64,000 nt of DNA, from assembly GCF_030770395.1 (NCBI RefSeq), contig NZ_CP132480.1:2819386-2883385 (forward strand), written 5' to 3'. The stretch is from Telluria beijingensis. GTDB lineage: Bacteria > Pseudomonadota > Gammaproteobacteria > Burkholderiales > Burkholderiaceae_D. Position numbers and translations under genes: made by a program. Position 1 is the first letter of the stretch, and the number at the start of each line of letters is the position of its first letter. Under the pieces are notes generated by a model. It did not search any database and was not told where the DNA came from. It was given only the letters and a program-made list of their open reading frames with translations. Shown here piece by piece: positions 30,350-39,228 of this stretch.

Positions 30350-30652
30350 TCAGGCCGACTGGCGTCCAAGGCGCGCGATCTCGACCGAACCGCGCTCGTC
30401 GAAGATGGGGCAATCCTGCACCATGCGCACCACGGCATTGAAGTCAAGCGCCTCGAGCACCGAATAGCCCGACAGCGAACTGCTGGACGCCTTGGGGCCG
30501 ATCAGGCGGCTCGGGATCTCGACGCTGTCCTGGGTCAGGCTGCCGGGATCGAGCACCGCGCCGCCCATTGCGTCGAACCAGGCGGTCCAGCGGTCTTCCT
30601 GGCGCTCGGCCGGTTCCGAGGCACCACGATAAATGATCAGGAATCGTTCCAT
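30350..30652 (-). CDS. YCII-related small protein
   Basis: About 100 aa from the start MERFLIIYRG, which has GGGGG eight to ten bases before it; an extension with two more ATGs is open to 30724 but does not align. The fold is a small alpha-beta barrel like YciI/dimeric ferredoxin-like proteins (MERFLIIYRG, WFDAMGGAVLDPGS, GYSVLEALDFNAVVRMVQDCP). Function not known. It lies between the siderophore receptor and phosphoesterase genes, all on the minus strand. Confidence 0.7.
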   Translation of the reverse strand: MERFLIIYRGASEPAERQEDRWTAWFDAMGGAVLDPGSLTQDSVEIPSRLIGPKASSSSLSGYSVLEALDFNAVVRMVQDCPIFDERGSVEIARLGRQSA

Positions 30653-30738
30653 GTCGTCCCCCATGAAGGTGGGCTCAACATAGCAGAAGCGGGCCGGCAG
30701 TGACGCACTGCTGGCCCGCTCCACGGTCCGCTACCTGA

Positions 30739-33024
30739 TCAGAAGCGGATGTTCGCCGTCAGGCTGGCCGAGCGCGGCGTGCCCGGGGTGTAGCGGTAGC
30801 CGCTCTTGTTGATGGCCGCGACATACTTCTCGTCGCCGATGTTGTACACGTTCAGGCGCAGGTCGACGTTCTTGTTGACCTTGTAGCCGACCATCGCGTC
30901 GAACACCCAGTACGACTCGGTATAGGCCGGGGTGCCGATCGCCCCGTCGGTGCCGCGCGCCAGCTTGTCGCTGAAACGCGCGCCGCCGCCGATGCGCAGG
31001 CCCCATGGCAGGTCATACGAGGTCCAGGCGGTGAACGACTGCTTCGGCGTATAGGTCAGGCTGTTCTCGCCGGCGGCGGTGATATTGCGGCCGCGCTCGA
31101 CGCTGGTGTCCATATAGGTGTAGCCGGCGCTGAGCAGCCAGTGCGGGGCCAGTTCGCCGGTCGCGCCCAGTTCCACGCCCTGCACCCGCTTCTCGCCGGT
31201 CTGGTACCACTGCTGGTCGGCCGGATCCTGCTCGACCTCGTTCTCGACGTCGGTGCGGAACAGCGCGGCCGACAGCGACAGCTTGGCCTTGAGCAGGTCG
31301 AGCTTGCCGCCAACCTCGGTGGTCGTGGTCTTTTGCGGCTCGTAGATCGGGTTCTGGGCGCTGTTGGCGCTACCCGAGACGGTGAAGTTGCCGCCCGGCG
31401 GCTGCTTCGAGCTGGCCACCATCGCATACACGCTGCTGTTGGCGGTCGGCTTGTACAGCGCCGACAGCTTGCCGTTGACCAGGTTGTCGCCGACCTTGAA
31501 GCGGGTCGAGGTCAGCACGTTATTGGTCAGCGCCACCACCGAATAATCGCCGCGGAAGTGGTCCACGCGCACGCCGCCATTGAAGATCCAGCGCTCGCCG
31601 AGCTTGACGGTGTCGAACAGGTACACACTCTGGGTATCGACCTCGCCCTCGTTGTAGGCGCCGGTGCGGCGCACATTGACCGGCGTGGTCGGCGCATCGT
31701 TCGGGTTCGGGTTGTAGATGTTCGCGGGCGGCAGCGTGCCCAGGCCGGTCACGTTCCAGGTGGTCTGGCGCTCGCTGGTGATTTCGAGGCCGGTCACCAG
31801 GGTGTGCGACACGGCGCCGGTGTTGAACTGGCTGGTCAGCGTGGTGACGTTGGTGAGGATCTTGTTTTCCTGGTCCTTGCCGGTGCGGATGCTGCGCGCC
31901 AGGGTCCAGGTGCGCGGGTCGCCCTGCACCGGGGTGGCAAGGTTGGCGGCGCTGGTGAGGAAGGCGGTCAGCAGGTAGTCCTGGCTGGTCTTGCCATAGC
32001 GGCTGGTGTTCTGCAGCTTCATGGTCGGCGAGAAGTCGTGCTCGATGCGCACGGTGGCCATGTCGGCCTTCACGTCGTCATAGTCGTTGACCGAGCCGTA
32101 GAAGTTCTTGGGGTCGACCTTGGGCGCATCGGCGACCCAGGGCCTGGTGCGGTCCGGGCTGGTGTAGCCCGGCAGGCCGATGACGAACACGCCGCCGTCG
32201 GGGATGTTGTCCTGGTCGACGTGCAGGTAGTCCAGGTGCACGCGGGTGGCGCCATTCAGGCCGAAGCCGATGCTCGGCGCGACCGCCCAGCGCTTGTTCT
32301 CGACCACGTCGCGCGCGGCGCTGCCCGAATCCTGGGCCAGCACGTTCAGGCGCATGGCGATGCCGCGCTGTTCGTCCAGCACGTGATTGACGTCGGCCGT
32401 GATGCGTTTCTGGTCGCCGCTGCCGCCGGTGATGGCGGTCGTCACCAGGTCGGTCAGGTTGGCCTTCTTGGTCACCAGGTTGACCGAGCCGGTCGGCGCG
32501 CTGCGGCCGTTGTCGGTGCCGGCCGGGCCTTTGAGCACGTCGATCTGCTCCAGGTTGAACACGTCGCGCGAGATCGTGCCGACGTCGCGCACGCCGTCGA
32601 CGTAGATGCTGTTGGAAGTATCGAAACCACGCATGAAGATCGCGTCGCCGGTGGTGGTATTGCCGTTCTCGCCCAGGAAGAAAGCGCCGACGCCGGGGGT
32701 GTTGCGCAGGGCCTCGGTCAGGGTCAGCGCGCCCTGCTGCTCGAACAGTTCCTTCTTGATCACCTGCACGGTCTGGGCGGTGTCGACCAGGCGCTCGGTG
32801 TACTTGGGCGACGAGGCGTTCTCGGCGCGGAAGGCGTTTTCGTATTTGCCGACGATTTCGACGGTCGATTGCGGAGCGACGGTGGCCGCGGTGTTGGTCG
32901 TGGCTGCAGCAGTGGCGGGTGCGTCGTCGGCGGCGTGGGCGCCGAACGGCAGCAGCACGGCGGCGAGCGCGGTGCCGGCGACCTGGCTGCGGGTGGGGTG
33001 CTTGCGGCTCTTGATAGCTTTCAT
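30739..33024 (-). CDS. TonB-dependent siderophore receptor, catecholate (Fiu-like) type
   Basis: 761 aa outer-membrane receptor. An N-terminal export signal ends near GAHA. The plug domain includes TVQVIKKELFEQQGALTLTEAL, the TonB-dependent siderophore segment GFDTSNSIYVDGVRD and VLKGPAGTDNG. A beta barrel follows, ending in the aromatic C-terminus RSASLTANIRF needed for BAM recognition. A Fur box overlaps the promoter upstream, so it is iron-repressed. Catecholate specificity is inferred from overall likeness to Fiu/CirA-type proteins. Confidence 0.93.
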   Translation of the reverse strand: MKAIKSRKHPTRSQVAGTALAAVLLPFGAHAADDAPATAAATTNTAATVAPQSTVEIVGKYENAFRAENASSPKYTERLVDTAQTVQVIKKELFEQQGALTLTEALRNTPGVGAFFLGENGNTTTGDAIFMRGFDTSNSIYVDGVRDVGTISRDVFNLEQIDVLKGPAGTDNGRSAPTGSVNLVTKKANLTDLVTTAITGGSGDQKRITADVNHVLDEQRGIAMRLNVLAQDSGSAARDVVENKRWAVAPSIGFGLNGATRVHLDYLHVDQDNIPDGGVFVIGLPGYTSPDRTRPWVADAPKVDPKNFYGSVNDYDDVKADMATVRIEHDFSPTMKLQNTSRYGKTSQDYLLTAFLTSAANLATPVQGDPRTWTLARSIRTGKDQENKILTNVTTLTSQFNTGAVSHTLVTGLEITSERQTTWNVTGLGTLPPANIYNPNPNDAPTTPVNVRRTGAYNEGEVDTQSVYLFDTVKLGERWIFNGGVRVDHFRGDYSVVALTNNVLTSTRFKVGDNLVNGKLSALYKPTANSSVYAMVASSKQPPGGNFTVSGSANSAQNPIYEPQKTTTTEVGGKLDLLKAKLSLSAALFRTDVENEVEQDPADQQWYQTGEKRVQGVELGATGELAPHWLLSAGYTYMDTSVERGRNITAAGENSLTYTPKQSFTAWTSYDLPWGLRIGGGARFSDKLARGTDGAIGTPAYTESYWVFDAMVGYKVNKNVDLRLNVYNIGDEKYVAAINKSGYRYTPGTPRSASLTANIRF

Positions 33025-33078
33025 GGCGAGGGTGTCTCTTTCGGATGGTTGGTGCTTAACACTGCAAGAAAAACAATG

Positions 33079-33107
33079 ATTCTACCGAGAATGTAATTAC
33101 ATGTAAA
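33079..33107 (-). promoter_or_regulatory. sigma-70 promoter of the siderophore receptor gene
   Basis: On the minus strand TTTACA (33102-33107) and TAGAAT (33079-33084) are separated by exactly 17 bp, each one or two bases from consensus. It lies about 55 bp before the start codon and its -35 is covered by the Fur box. Confidence 0.6.
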
Positions 33108-33124
33108 CGATAATCATTATCATT
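33106..33124. promoter_or_regulatory. Fur box
   Basis: AACGATAATCATTATCATT is a near-perfect match to the 19-bp Fur consensus (GATAATGATAATCATTATC type, read on either strand). It overlaps the -35 of the receptor promoter, the classical repressor position. Confidence 0.8.
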
Positions 33125-33175
33125 CGTGTTCGCACAACACCTTTGATCTACTTTCGCCAGCCTCGAATGCCGTAG

Positions 33176-33211
33176 TTGAAAACAAACGTCCCCGCTCGTG
33201 GCGGGGACGTT
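33176..33211 (-). terminator. intrinsic terminator of the DUF885 gene
   Basis: AACGTCCCCGC pairs perfectly with GCGGGGACGTT (11 bp) around a five-base loop at 33185-33211. On the minus strand the stem is followed by a T-rich tail (TTGTTTTC). It lies 46 bp after the stop of the DUF885 gene. Confidence 0.75.
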
Positions 33212-33256
33212 ATCCAGCGATCAGGCATGCGGCACAGGGCCGCATGCCTATCGGGT

Positions 33257-35089
33257 TCAAGCCTTCTTCTGCTGCGCGATCCAGTTGTCGACCAGCTCGC
33301 CCAGCACGTCGAGCGGCACCGAGCCGGCGCCCAGCACCATGTCATGGAAGGCTGGCAGCGAATACTTGTCGCCCAGCTCCTTCTGCGCCTTCTCGCGCAG
33401 TTCCAGCATGCGCAGCATGCCGATCATGTAGGCATTGGCCTGGCCCGGCCACACGACGTAGCGCTCGGTTTCCTGGGCGCCGATGCCGTAGTCGATCGCC
33501 TGCTGGCGGGTCCAGCCCTTGGTGTGCAGGCCGGTGTCGACCACCAGGCGGCGGGCGCGGAACAGTTCCGAACCCAGGGCGCCGAGCAGGCCGGGGACGT
33601 CGCCCTCGTACCAGCCCTGCTCCACCGCCAGGCGCTCGGTGTACAGCGCCCAGCCTTCCGAGTGCGCGCTGCCGCCGCTGAAGATGCGCTGGCTGCGGAA
33701 TTTCGGCAGGTCGCTCATCTCCTGCTGGATCGCGAGCTGGAAGTGGTGGCCCGGCACGGCTTCGTGGTAGGCCAGGCTGCGCATGCGGATCATGTCGAAG
33801 GTCGGGCCGCGCAGGGGCACCCAGAAGATGCCCGGTCGGCTGCCGTCCGGCGCCGGCAGGGTGTAGTGGGCGGCGGCCGACGGTTCGGTCAGCGGCGGCA
33901 CGCGGCGCACATCGACCGGCGCGCGCGGCTTCAGGTTGAACAGCGAGGCGCTCCTGCGCTCGGCGTCGCGCACCATCTCGTTGTAGCTGGCAATGATGGC
34001 CGGACGCGGATCGCCCTCGCCCTTCGGCTGGAAGCGCGCATCGAGCTGCTTCATGCGGGTCTCGATATTGCCCTCCGCCAGGCCCAGCGAGCGCAGGTGC
34101 TTGTCCATCTCGGCTTCGATGCGCGCCACTTCGCGCAGGCCGATGGTGTGGATCTCGTCGGCCGTCAGCTGGGTGCTGGTGAAGTTCTCGATCGCGCGCT
34201 TGTAGGCGGCGGCGCCGTTCGGCAGGCGCGAGATGCCGGCCACATCGCCGGTCTTGGGGTGGATCTCGGCCATGAAGGCCTGCACGCGGGTATACGAAGG
34301 ACGGACCTTCTGCTCGACGATGGCGGTCGCGCGCACGATGGCGGCGCTGCGCGCCTCCGGAGACAGGTCTTTCATCTCGGCGGTGCGCTGGGCCAGCGTG
34401 GTCACCAGCACATTCTCCGCCGCGGCCGGTTTCAGGAAGTGGTCGACCTGGAACTGGGCGCGTTCGAGGATGAAGCGCGGCGGAATCATCTGCTTGGCGG
34501 CCGCGCCTTTGGCGCGCACCAGCGCCTCGTCGATGCGCTGGCCGACCTGCTCCAGGCGCGCCAGGTAGCTGTCGACGTCGGCGGCATTGCGCATCGGATG
34601 GGTATTGGTCATGAAGTTGACCAGGCCGATCTGCGGGCCGCTGAACTGCGAGAACACGAAGGAATGGTCCTCGAACGGCTCGTTGGCGATCACGTTCTGC
34701 AGCGACCAGCGCATCACGGCTGCAGAGATCTTCTGGGTCTCGTTCAGGGGCTGGGCCTTGAAGCCGTCGAGGCGCTTGATGCCGTCGCGCGCCATCGCGA
34801 CCGCCTTCTGGCGGTGGGCCGCGGTCAGCGGCGTCAGTTCGCGGTCCAGTTTCGCCTGCTCGGCGCCGCTGAAGTATTGGGTCGAGGTCGCCAGTTGCGG
34901 GCTGAGGCGCACCCAGTCCTCGGCAAACTTGTCGCTCCAGGCGTCGAAGGCTTTATAAGGGGCGACGGCGGCGGCCTGGCTGGCGCCCGCCTGTGCGGCG
35001 GCGGCTGGCAGCGCCACGCCGGCGAGCATGGCGGGAATGAACAGGGCGGCGATGGTGGCGCGCAGGCTGCGCTGGCGGGTCGATGGCAT
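33257..35089 (-). CDS. DUF885 family protein, putative exported metallopeptidase
   Basis: 610 aa from the start MPSTRQRSLRATIAALF, which gives a good signal peptide (cleavage near AAAAQA). An extension to 35170 is open but adds a non-signal leader. The central motif YHEAVPGHHFQ (HExxPGHH) is the putative zinc site of DUF885, distantly related to gluzincin peptidases. The rest is largely helical. Periplasmic peptidase role is inferred; no substrate is known. Ends at a strong intrinsic terminator. Confidence 0.85.
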   Translation of the reverse strand: MPSTRQRSLRATIAALFIPAMLAGVALPAAAAQAGASQAAAVAPYKAFDAWSDKFAEDWVRLSPQLATSTQYFSGAEQAKLDRELTPLTAAHRQKAVAMARDGIKRLDGFKAQPLNETQKISAAVMRWSLQNVIANEPFEDHSFVFSQFSGPQIGLVNFMTNTHPMRNAADVDSYLARLEQVGQRIDEALVRAKGAAAKQMIPPRFILERAQFQVDHFLKPAAAENVLVTTLAQRTAEMKDLSPEARSAAIVRATAIVEQKVRPSYTRVQAFMAEIHPKTGDVAGISRLPNGAAAYKRAIENFTSTQLTADEIHTIGLREVARIEAEMDKHLRSLGLAEGNIETRMKQLDARFQPKGEGDPRPAIIASYNEMVRDAERRSASLFNLKPRAPVDVRRVPPLTEPSAAAHYTLPAPDGSRPGIFWVPLRGPTFDMIRMRSLAYHEAVPGHHFQLAIQQEMSDLPKFRSQRIFSGGSAHSEGWALYTERLAVEQGWYEGDVPGLLGALGSELFRARRLVVDTGLHTKGWTRQQAIDYGIGAQETERYVVWPGQANAYMIGMLRMLELREKAQKELGDKYSLPAFHDMVLGAGSVPLDVLGELVDNWIAQQKKA

Positions 35090-35224
35090 CTTGGGTGTCT
35101 TCCTCGTGGTTGATGTTGTGCGGCGGGCGCATCTCGTGAATGCGGCAATTGCCGCCGAGGAATCTAACATGGAAGTAAACAGATCGACAACGCCGGTGTT
35201 GTCACGCGGCGTACGTACGGCGCG

Positions 35225-35596
35225 CTAGCCGGAACGGGGCCTGCCGTCCGCGGCGGCGATCATGCGGTCCTTGAGCTCGACCTCGCCGCAGTAGAACAGC
35301 ACGGCCGAGCCCAGGCAGGCCAGCACGTTCCAGCCGAGCAGCAGGCTGCCGATGCACACCACCGCGGCCCCCAGTGCGAGCCGGATCGCGAAGGTGCGGC
35401 GCGCCATGCCGAACACCAGGGGGCTGTACGGCCGCTGGTGGAAGAACACCACGAACAGCAGCCAGTAGGGAATCGCATACACGAAGTACAGCAGCGCGCC
35501 GATGCCGAGCGCGAAACCGGCGTAGGGGATGCGAAACGCCAGCATCCCGCCGACGCCGATCGCCAGCCAATAGACAAGCAGGTTCCGGTACTGCAC
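35225..35596 (-). CDS. small integral membrane protein, unknown
   Basis: 123 aa with about four hydrophobic helices (VYWLAIGVGGMLAF, GFALGIGALLYFVYAIPYWLLFVVFF, LALGAAVVCIGSLLL, VLACLGSAVLFYC) and a short polar C-terminus. No motif or family could be recognised. It is divergent from the BASS transporter gene. Confidence 0.6.
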   Translation of the reverse strand: MQYRNLLVYWLAIGVGGMLAFRIPYAGFALGIGALLYFVYAIPYWLLFVVFFHQRPYSPLVFGMARRTFAIRLALGAAVVCIGSLLLGWNVLACLGSAVLFYCGEVELKDRMIAAADGRPRSG

Positions 35597-35709
35597 ACGC
35601 TCTCCCGATCAGTCACGCAATGGCCGGCATCTTACAGCATGGCTTTCGGATGACCATGGCGCGCTACGTATAATGGCCATCCTTCCATCGACGAGAATGA
35701 CCGCGCGGC

Positions 35710-36675
35710 ATGCAGACTATCAGGGACAGGCTGGAGAACGGCCAGGCAGGCATCTATTTCTGCGCCGTGGCGCTGGCGCTGCTCGCGGCTTGGTTGGTAC
35801 CTGGGACCACGGCGCTGGAAGCGGCGGTGAACCCGGCGCTGGCCTTCATGCTGTTCGTGACCTTCCTGCAAGTGCCGCTGGCCGAGCTGGGACGGGCATT
35901 CACGCAGACCCGCTTCCTGGCCGCGCTGCTGGCGACCAACTTCATCGCGATTCCGCTGCTGGTCGCCGCCCTGCTGCCGTTCGTGTCCAACGATCCGCTG
36001 GTCCGGCTGGGCGTGTTGCTGGTGCTGCTGGCGCCCTGCATCGACTACGTGGTCACCTTCTCCCACCTCGGCCGCGCCGACGCGCGCCTGCTGCTGGCCG
36101 CGACGCCGGTGCTGCTGGTGGCGCAGATGCTGATGCTGCCGGTGTACCTGCGCTTCCTGCTGGGCGACGGCGCGGCCGGCCTGGTGCAGCCCGGTCCCTT
36201 CATCGATGCCTTCGTCTGGCTGATCGCCGTGCCGCTGCTGCTGGCGCTGGCGCTGCAGTCCTGGGCCGGGCGCAGCCAGGCCGGCGCACGCGCGTCGACC
36301 GTGCTCGGCCTGCTGCCGGTGCCGGCGACGGCGCTGGTGCTGTTCATCGTGGTGGCCTCGGTGCTGCCGCAGCTGGGCCAGGCCGGCAGCGCGGCGCTGG
36401 GCGTGGTGCCGGTGTATATCGCGTTCGCCGTGCTCGCCCCGCTGGCCGGCTGGCTCGTGGCGCGGCTGTTCCGACTCGAAGCGCCCGCCGGCCGAGCGGT
36501 CGCTTTCAGCAGCGCCACCCGCAACTCGCTGGTGGTGCTGCCGCTGGCGCTGGCCGTGCCGGGCGCGGTGCCGCTGCTGCCGGCGATCGTCGTGACCCAG
36601 ACCCTGGTCGAACTGGTGGCGGAACTGGTATATGTGCGCGCCATCGCGCGGCTCGGAGAGCCGCCTGCCGCCTGA
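35710..36675 (+). CDS. bile acid:sodium symporter/ACR3-like transporter
   Basis: 321 aa, about ten transmembrane helices, BASS superfamily. Segments such as ALAFMLFVTFLQVPLAEL, LAPCIDYVVTFSHLG and FSSATRNSLVVLPLALAV correspond to the conserved crossing helices of the ACR3/arsenite-permease-like branch. No ars regulator or reductase is nearby, so an arsenite role is only possible, not shown. Substrate unknown. Confidence 0.8.
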   Translation: MQTIRDRLENGQAGIYFCAVALALLAAWLVPGTTALEAAVNPALAFMLFVTFLQVPLAELGRAFTQTRFLAALLATNFIAIPLLVAALLPFVSNDPLVRLGVLLVLLAPCIDYVVTFSHLGRADARLLLAATPVLLVAQMLMLPVYLRFLLGDGAAGLVQPGPFIDAFVWLIAVPLLLALALQSWAGRSQAGARASTVLGLLPVPATALVLFIVVASVLPQLGQAGSAALGVVPVYIAFAVLAPLAGWLVARLFRLEAPAGRAVAFSSATRNSLVVLPLALAVPGAVPLLPAIVVTQTLVELVAELVYVRAIARLGEPPAA

Positions 36676-36779
36676 GTAGTACAGCCGAGGCGTTTGCCGA
36701 ACGACTGGCCGGGATCAACAGCAAGGATTCCCGCAATGGCGCATCATATTTCCACACGGCAAACTCCGATAGGGCCATC

Positions 36780-37250
36780 ATGGAAATCTCGCTCCCGGCA
36801 GAAACGACGACCGTCCGCCACGCCACAGCCGGCAACACCCGGCTGCTCCTGTGGAACCCACGCGCGGCGACTTATTGGGGCTTGCTGCTCTCGCCTGCCT
36901 TCAGCGCCTATATCCATATGCGCAACTGGCAGACGCTCGGCCAGGAAGACCAGGCCGCGCAGGCGCGCACCTGGCTGCGCATGGTAAGCGCAATCATTGT
37001 GGCAGCGTGCTTCTTGCCCGCTTTGGGCGGTATGCCGGGGCGCGATCTGGAACTGCCCTCGTCGATGAGCCTGGCCCTGCTGCTCGCCTGGCATTCCTGG
37101 GGCGGGCGCGGACAAGAGCGCTATATCGCCGCCATTATCGGGGGCGCATACGTCCGGCGCCCCCGGAGCGCAAAAATCTTCAGCGCACTGTGCATGTTCA
37201 TCGCGTTTGTCGTCGCGATTGCCGCCTTCTCGATGACCGTCAGCCCTTGA
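36780..37250 (+). CDS. hypothetical membrane protein
   Basis: 156 aa from MEISLPAETTTVRHATAG. A polar N-terminal stretch is followed by WNPRAATYWGLLLSPAFSAYIHMRNW and about three hydrophobic segments (MVSAIIVAACFLPAL, SSMSLALLLAWH, ALCMFIAFVVAIAAF). The frame is open far upstream but only this part looks protein-like. It converges on the ccoH gene, whose stop is two bases away. No family recognised. Confidence 0.55.
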   Translation: MEISLPAETTTVRHATAGNTRLLLWNPRAATYWGLLLSPAFSAYIHMRNWQTLGQEDQAAQARTWLRMVSAIIVAACFLPALGGMPGRDLELPSSMSLALLLAWHSWGGRGQERYIAAIIGGAYVRRPRSAKIFSALCMFIAFVVAIAAFSMTVSP

Positions 37251-37251
37251 T

Positions 37252-37776
37252 CTACCCGGCGTCTGCCTGGATCGTCAATGTCTCCTGTTTGGCCGGACTC
37301 CAGCTGCGCGCCAGCCGCCAGTCGCGCGCCGCGCCTTCCACCACCACCTGCCAGTGGGTCGCCTCCAGCGCCGGCAAGTCAGCCGAGAAGCGCCCCTGGG
37401 CATCGGGCAGCGCCTCGAGCACAAGATCGCGCTCGGGCAGCGTCGGATGCGCCAGGCGGATGTGGAACGGCGCCACCACCGGCTGGCCGTTACTGGAGAG
37501 GCGGCCGTTCAGGCGCCCCGCCCGCGCGTCGTGGCTGGCCTCGAACCTGAGCGCCAGGGCGGTAGCGACGCGGTCGCGCCGCAGGTCCTGGTTGATCGCC
37601 TTGCCCTGCTTGTAGTAGTCGGCGACCACCATCGCGTCCGGCTGCTGCATGCCCAGCCAGGCCGAGACGCCGGTGGCGATCATCACCGCCACCGGGCCGA
37701 TCATCAGGAACCACGGCCAGCGGTGCCTGTACCACGGCGCCGCGCCATGCGGAAGATTGGGGTTCGTTGCGTGCAT
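37252..37776 (-). CDS. ccoH: FixH/CcoH family cbb3 oxidase assembly protein
   Basis: 174 aa, one N-terminal membrane helix (WYRHRWPWFLMIGPVAVMIATG) and a periplasmic beta-rich domain, as in FixH, needed for cbb3 oxidase maturation with CcoI copper delivery. The YYKQGKAINQDLRRD segment is typical. The start at 37776 is chosen because AAGGAG lies six bases before it; an in-frame ATG at 37794 falls inside a 14-bp tandem repeat. Last gene of the ccoNOQPGH operon. Confidence 0.9.
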   Translation of the reverse strand: MHATNPNLPHGAAPWYRHRWPWFLMIGPVAVMIATGVSAWLGMQQPDAMVVADYYKQGKAINQDLRRDRVATALALRFEASHDARAGRLNGRLSSNGQPVVAPFHIRLAHPTLPERDLVLEALPDAQGRFSADLPALEATHWQVVVEGAARDWRLARSWSPAKQETLTIQADAG

Positions 37777-37790
37777 CGTCTTCTCCTTGC

Positions 37791-37832
37791 TCATTTGGGC
37801 ACACTCATTTGGGTACGCTCATTTGGGTACAA
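37791..37832. repeat. three tandem 14-bp repeats at the ccoG/ccoH junction
   Basis: TCATTTGGGCACAC, TCATTTGGGTACGC and TCATTTGGGTACAA follow one another directly. The right-hand copy encodes the last residues and the TGA of ccoG. Each copy contains ATGA on the coding strand, so the array looks like slippage of an original stop/start overlap. Confidence 0.85.
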
Positions 37833-39228
37833 TGAAAGCGGCGCCTTCGCTCACGCTCAGGTCCGGATCGTCCACCGACCGCACCGTGAATTCGATCCTG
37901 TTCGAGCCCGGCGTGCCCGCACCCGGGTCGATCCGCACCCGCACCGGCACCGCGCGCGTGGTGGCGCCGTCGACCGCGATCGCGCCGTCGTCGACCACCG
38001 CAGCCGACGGGATGCCACGCACGCTCACCCGGAGCAGTTGCGCCTGTTCGCTGGTGTTCATCAGCTGCAGCCGATAGACATTCTCGATGCGGCCATCGTC
38101 GACCTCGCGGCCCATGGAGCCGCGGTCGCGGATCACGTCCAGCTTGAGCGGATTGCGCAGCGCCAGCGAGGTGCCCATTGCGGCCACCAGCGCCACCAGC
38201 ACGGCGCTGTAGACCAGCACCCGCGGACGCAGCATGCGGCGCCGGATCTCGCGCGCGCCGAGCTTGCGCAGCAGGCCGTTCTCGGTCGCGTAGCGGATCA
38301 GGCCGCGCGGCTTCTTCACCTTGTCCATCACGATATTGCAGGCGTCGACGCAGGCGGCACAGCCGATGCACTCGTACTGCAAGCCCTTGCGGATGTCGAT
38401 CCCGGTCGGGCATACCTGCACGCACAGGCTGCAATCGATGCAGTCGCCGCTTTCAGCGGCGTATGCCTTCGCCTCGCCCTTCCGGCGGCCGTTGCGCGGC
38501 TCGCCTCTAGCCTCGTCGTAGGTGACGATCAGCGTGTCCTTGTCGAACATCGCGCTCTGGAAGCGCGCATACGGGCACATATACTTGCACACCTGCTCGC
38601 GCAGCCAGCCGGCATTGCCGTAGGTGGCGAATGAATAGAAGAGGATCCAGAAGGTCTCCCACGGCCCCAGGCCGAAGGCTGCGATCTCGCCGCCCAGCGA
38701 CCGGATCGGGGCGAAATAGCCCACGAAGGTGAAGCCAGTCCATAGGGCGACCAGGCCCCAGGCCAGGTGCTTGGCGCCGCGCTTGCCCACTTTCTCGAGG
38801 TTCCAGGGCTGGCGCGCCAGCCGCATCTGGCTGCTGCGCGGCCCCTCGATCTTGCGCTCGATCCAGAGGAAAATCTCGGTGTAGACCGTCTGCGGGCAGG
38901 CAAAGCCGCACCACACGCGGCCAGCCACCGCCGTCACCAGGAACAGGCCATAGGCGCACACGATCAACAGCGCCGCCAGGTAGATGAAGTCCTGCGGCCA
39001 GAACACCATCCCTGCTAGAAAAAACTTGCGGCTGGCCAGGTCGAACAGCACGGCCTGGCGGCCGTTCATGTTCAGCCATGGCAGGCCGTAGAACAGGAGC
39101 TGCGTCAGCCAGACGCAGGCCCAGCGCAGCGTCGCATAGCGTCCCTTGATCTCGCGCGGGAAGATGTCTTCGCGCGCGGCGTACATGCGGACGATCGCCT
39201 CGCGCGGCGCTCCGGCAGGATCGGTCAT
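37819..39228 (-). CDS. ccoG: cbb3 oxidase accessory protein CcoG (4Fe-4S, Cu reduction)
   Basis: 469 aa. A membrane-anchored FixG/RdxA protein with several helices in the first half, a cysteine pair in GFACPQTVY and in CKYMCPYARFQ, then two 4Fe-4S clusters (CIDCSLCVQVCPTG and CIGCAACVDAC), a further helix, and a C-terminal Ig-like periplasmic domain. Reduces Cu(II) to Cu(I) for CcoI and oxidase assembly. The start overlaps the ccoP stop by ATGA at 39225-39228; the frame is open further upstream but that is shadow. Confidence 0.94.
   Translation of the reverse strand: MTDPAGAPREAIVRMYAAREDIFPREIKGRYATLRWACVWLTQLLFYGLPWLNMNGRQAVLFDLASRKFFLAGMVFWPQDFIYLAALLIVCAYGLFLVTAVAGRVWCGFACPQTVYTEIFLWIERKIEGPRSSQMRLARQPWNLEKVGKRGAKHLAWGLVALWTGFTFVGYFAPIRSLGGEIAAFGLGPWETFWILFYSFATYGNAGWLREQVCKYMCPYARFQSAMFDKDTLIVTYDEARGEPRNGRRKGEAKAYAAESGDCIDCSLCVQVCPTGIDIRKGLQYECIGCAACVDACNIVMDKVKKPRGLIRYATENGLLRKLGAREIRRRMLRPRVLVYSAVLVALVAAMGTSLALRNPLKLDVIRDRGSMGREVDDGRIENVYRLQLMNTSEQAQLLRVSVRGIPSAAVVDDGAIAVDGATTRAVPVRVRIDPGAGTPGSNRIEFTVRSVDDPDLSVSEGAAFIVPK

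Noticed and set aside
31141..33096. 651-codon plus-strand open frame opposite the siderophore receptor
   Set aside because: Antisense to a clear TonB-dependent receptor and running through its promoter and signal sequence.
35710..36675. Arsenite resistance (arsB/acr3) assignment for the BASS transporter
   Set aside because: Family resemblance is to the broader BASS group and no arsR or arsC is nearby, so the specific name is not justified.
37252..37794. ccoH start at 37794
   Set aside because: The ATG lies in the 14-bp repeat without its own Shine-Dalgarno, whereas AAGGAG is well placed for 37776. Not fully excluded.
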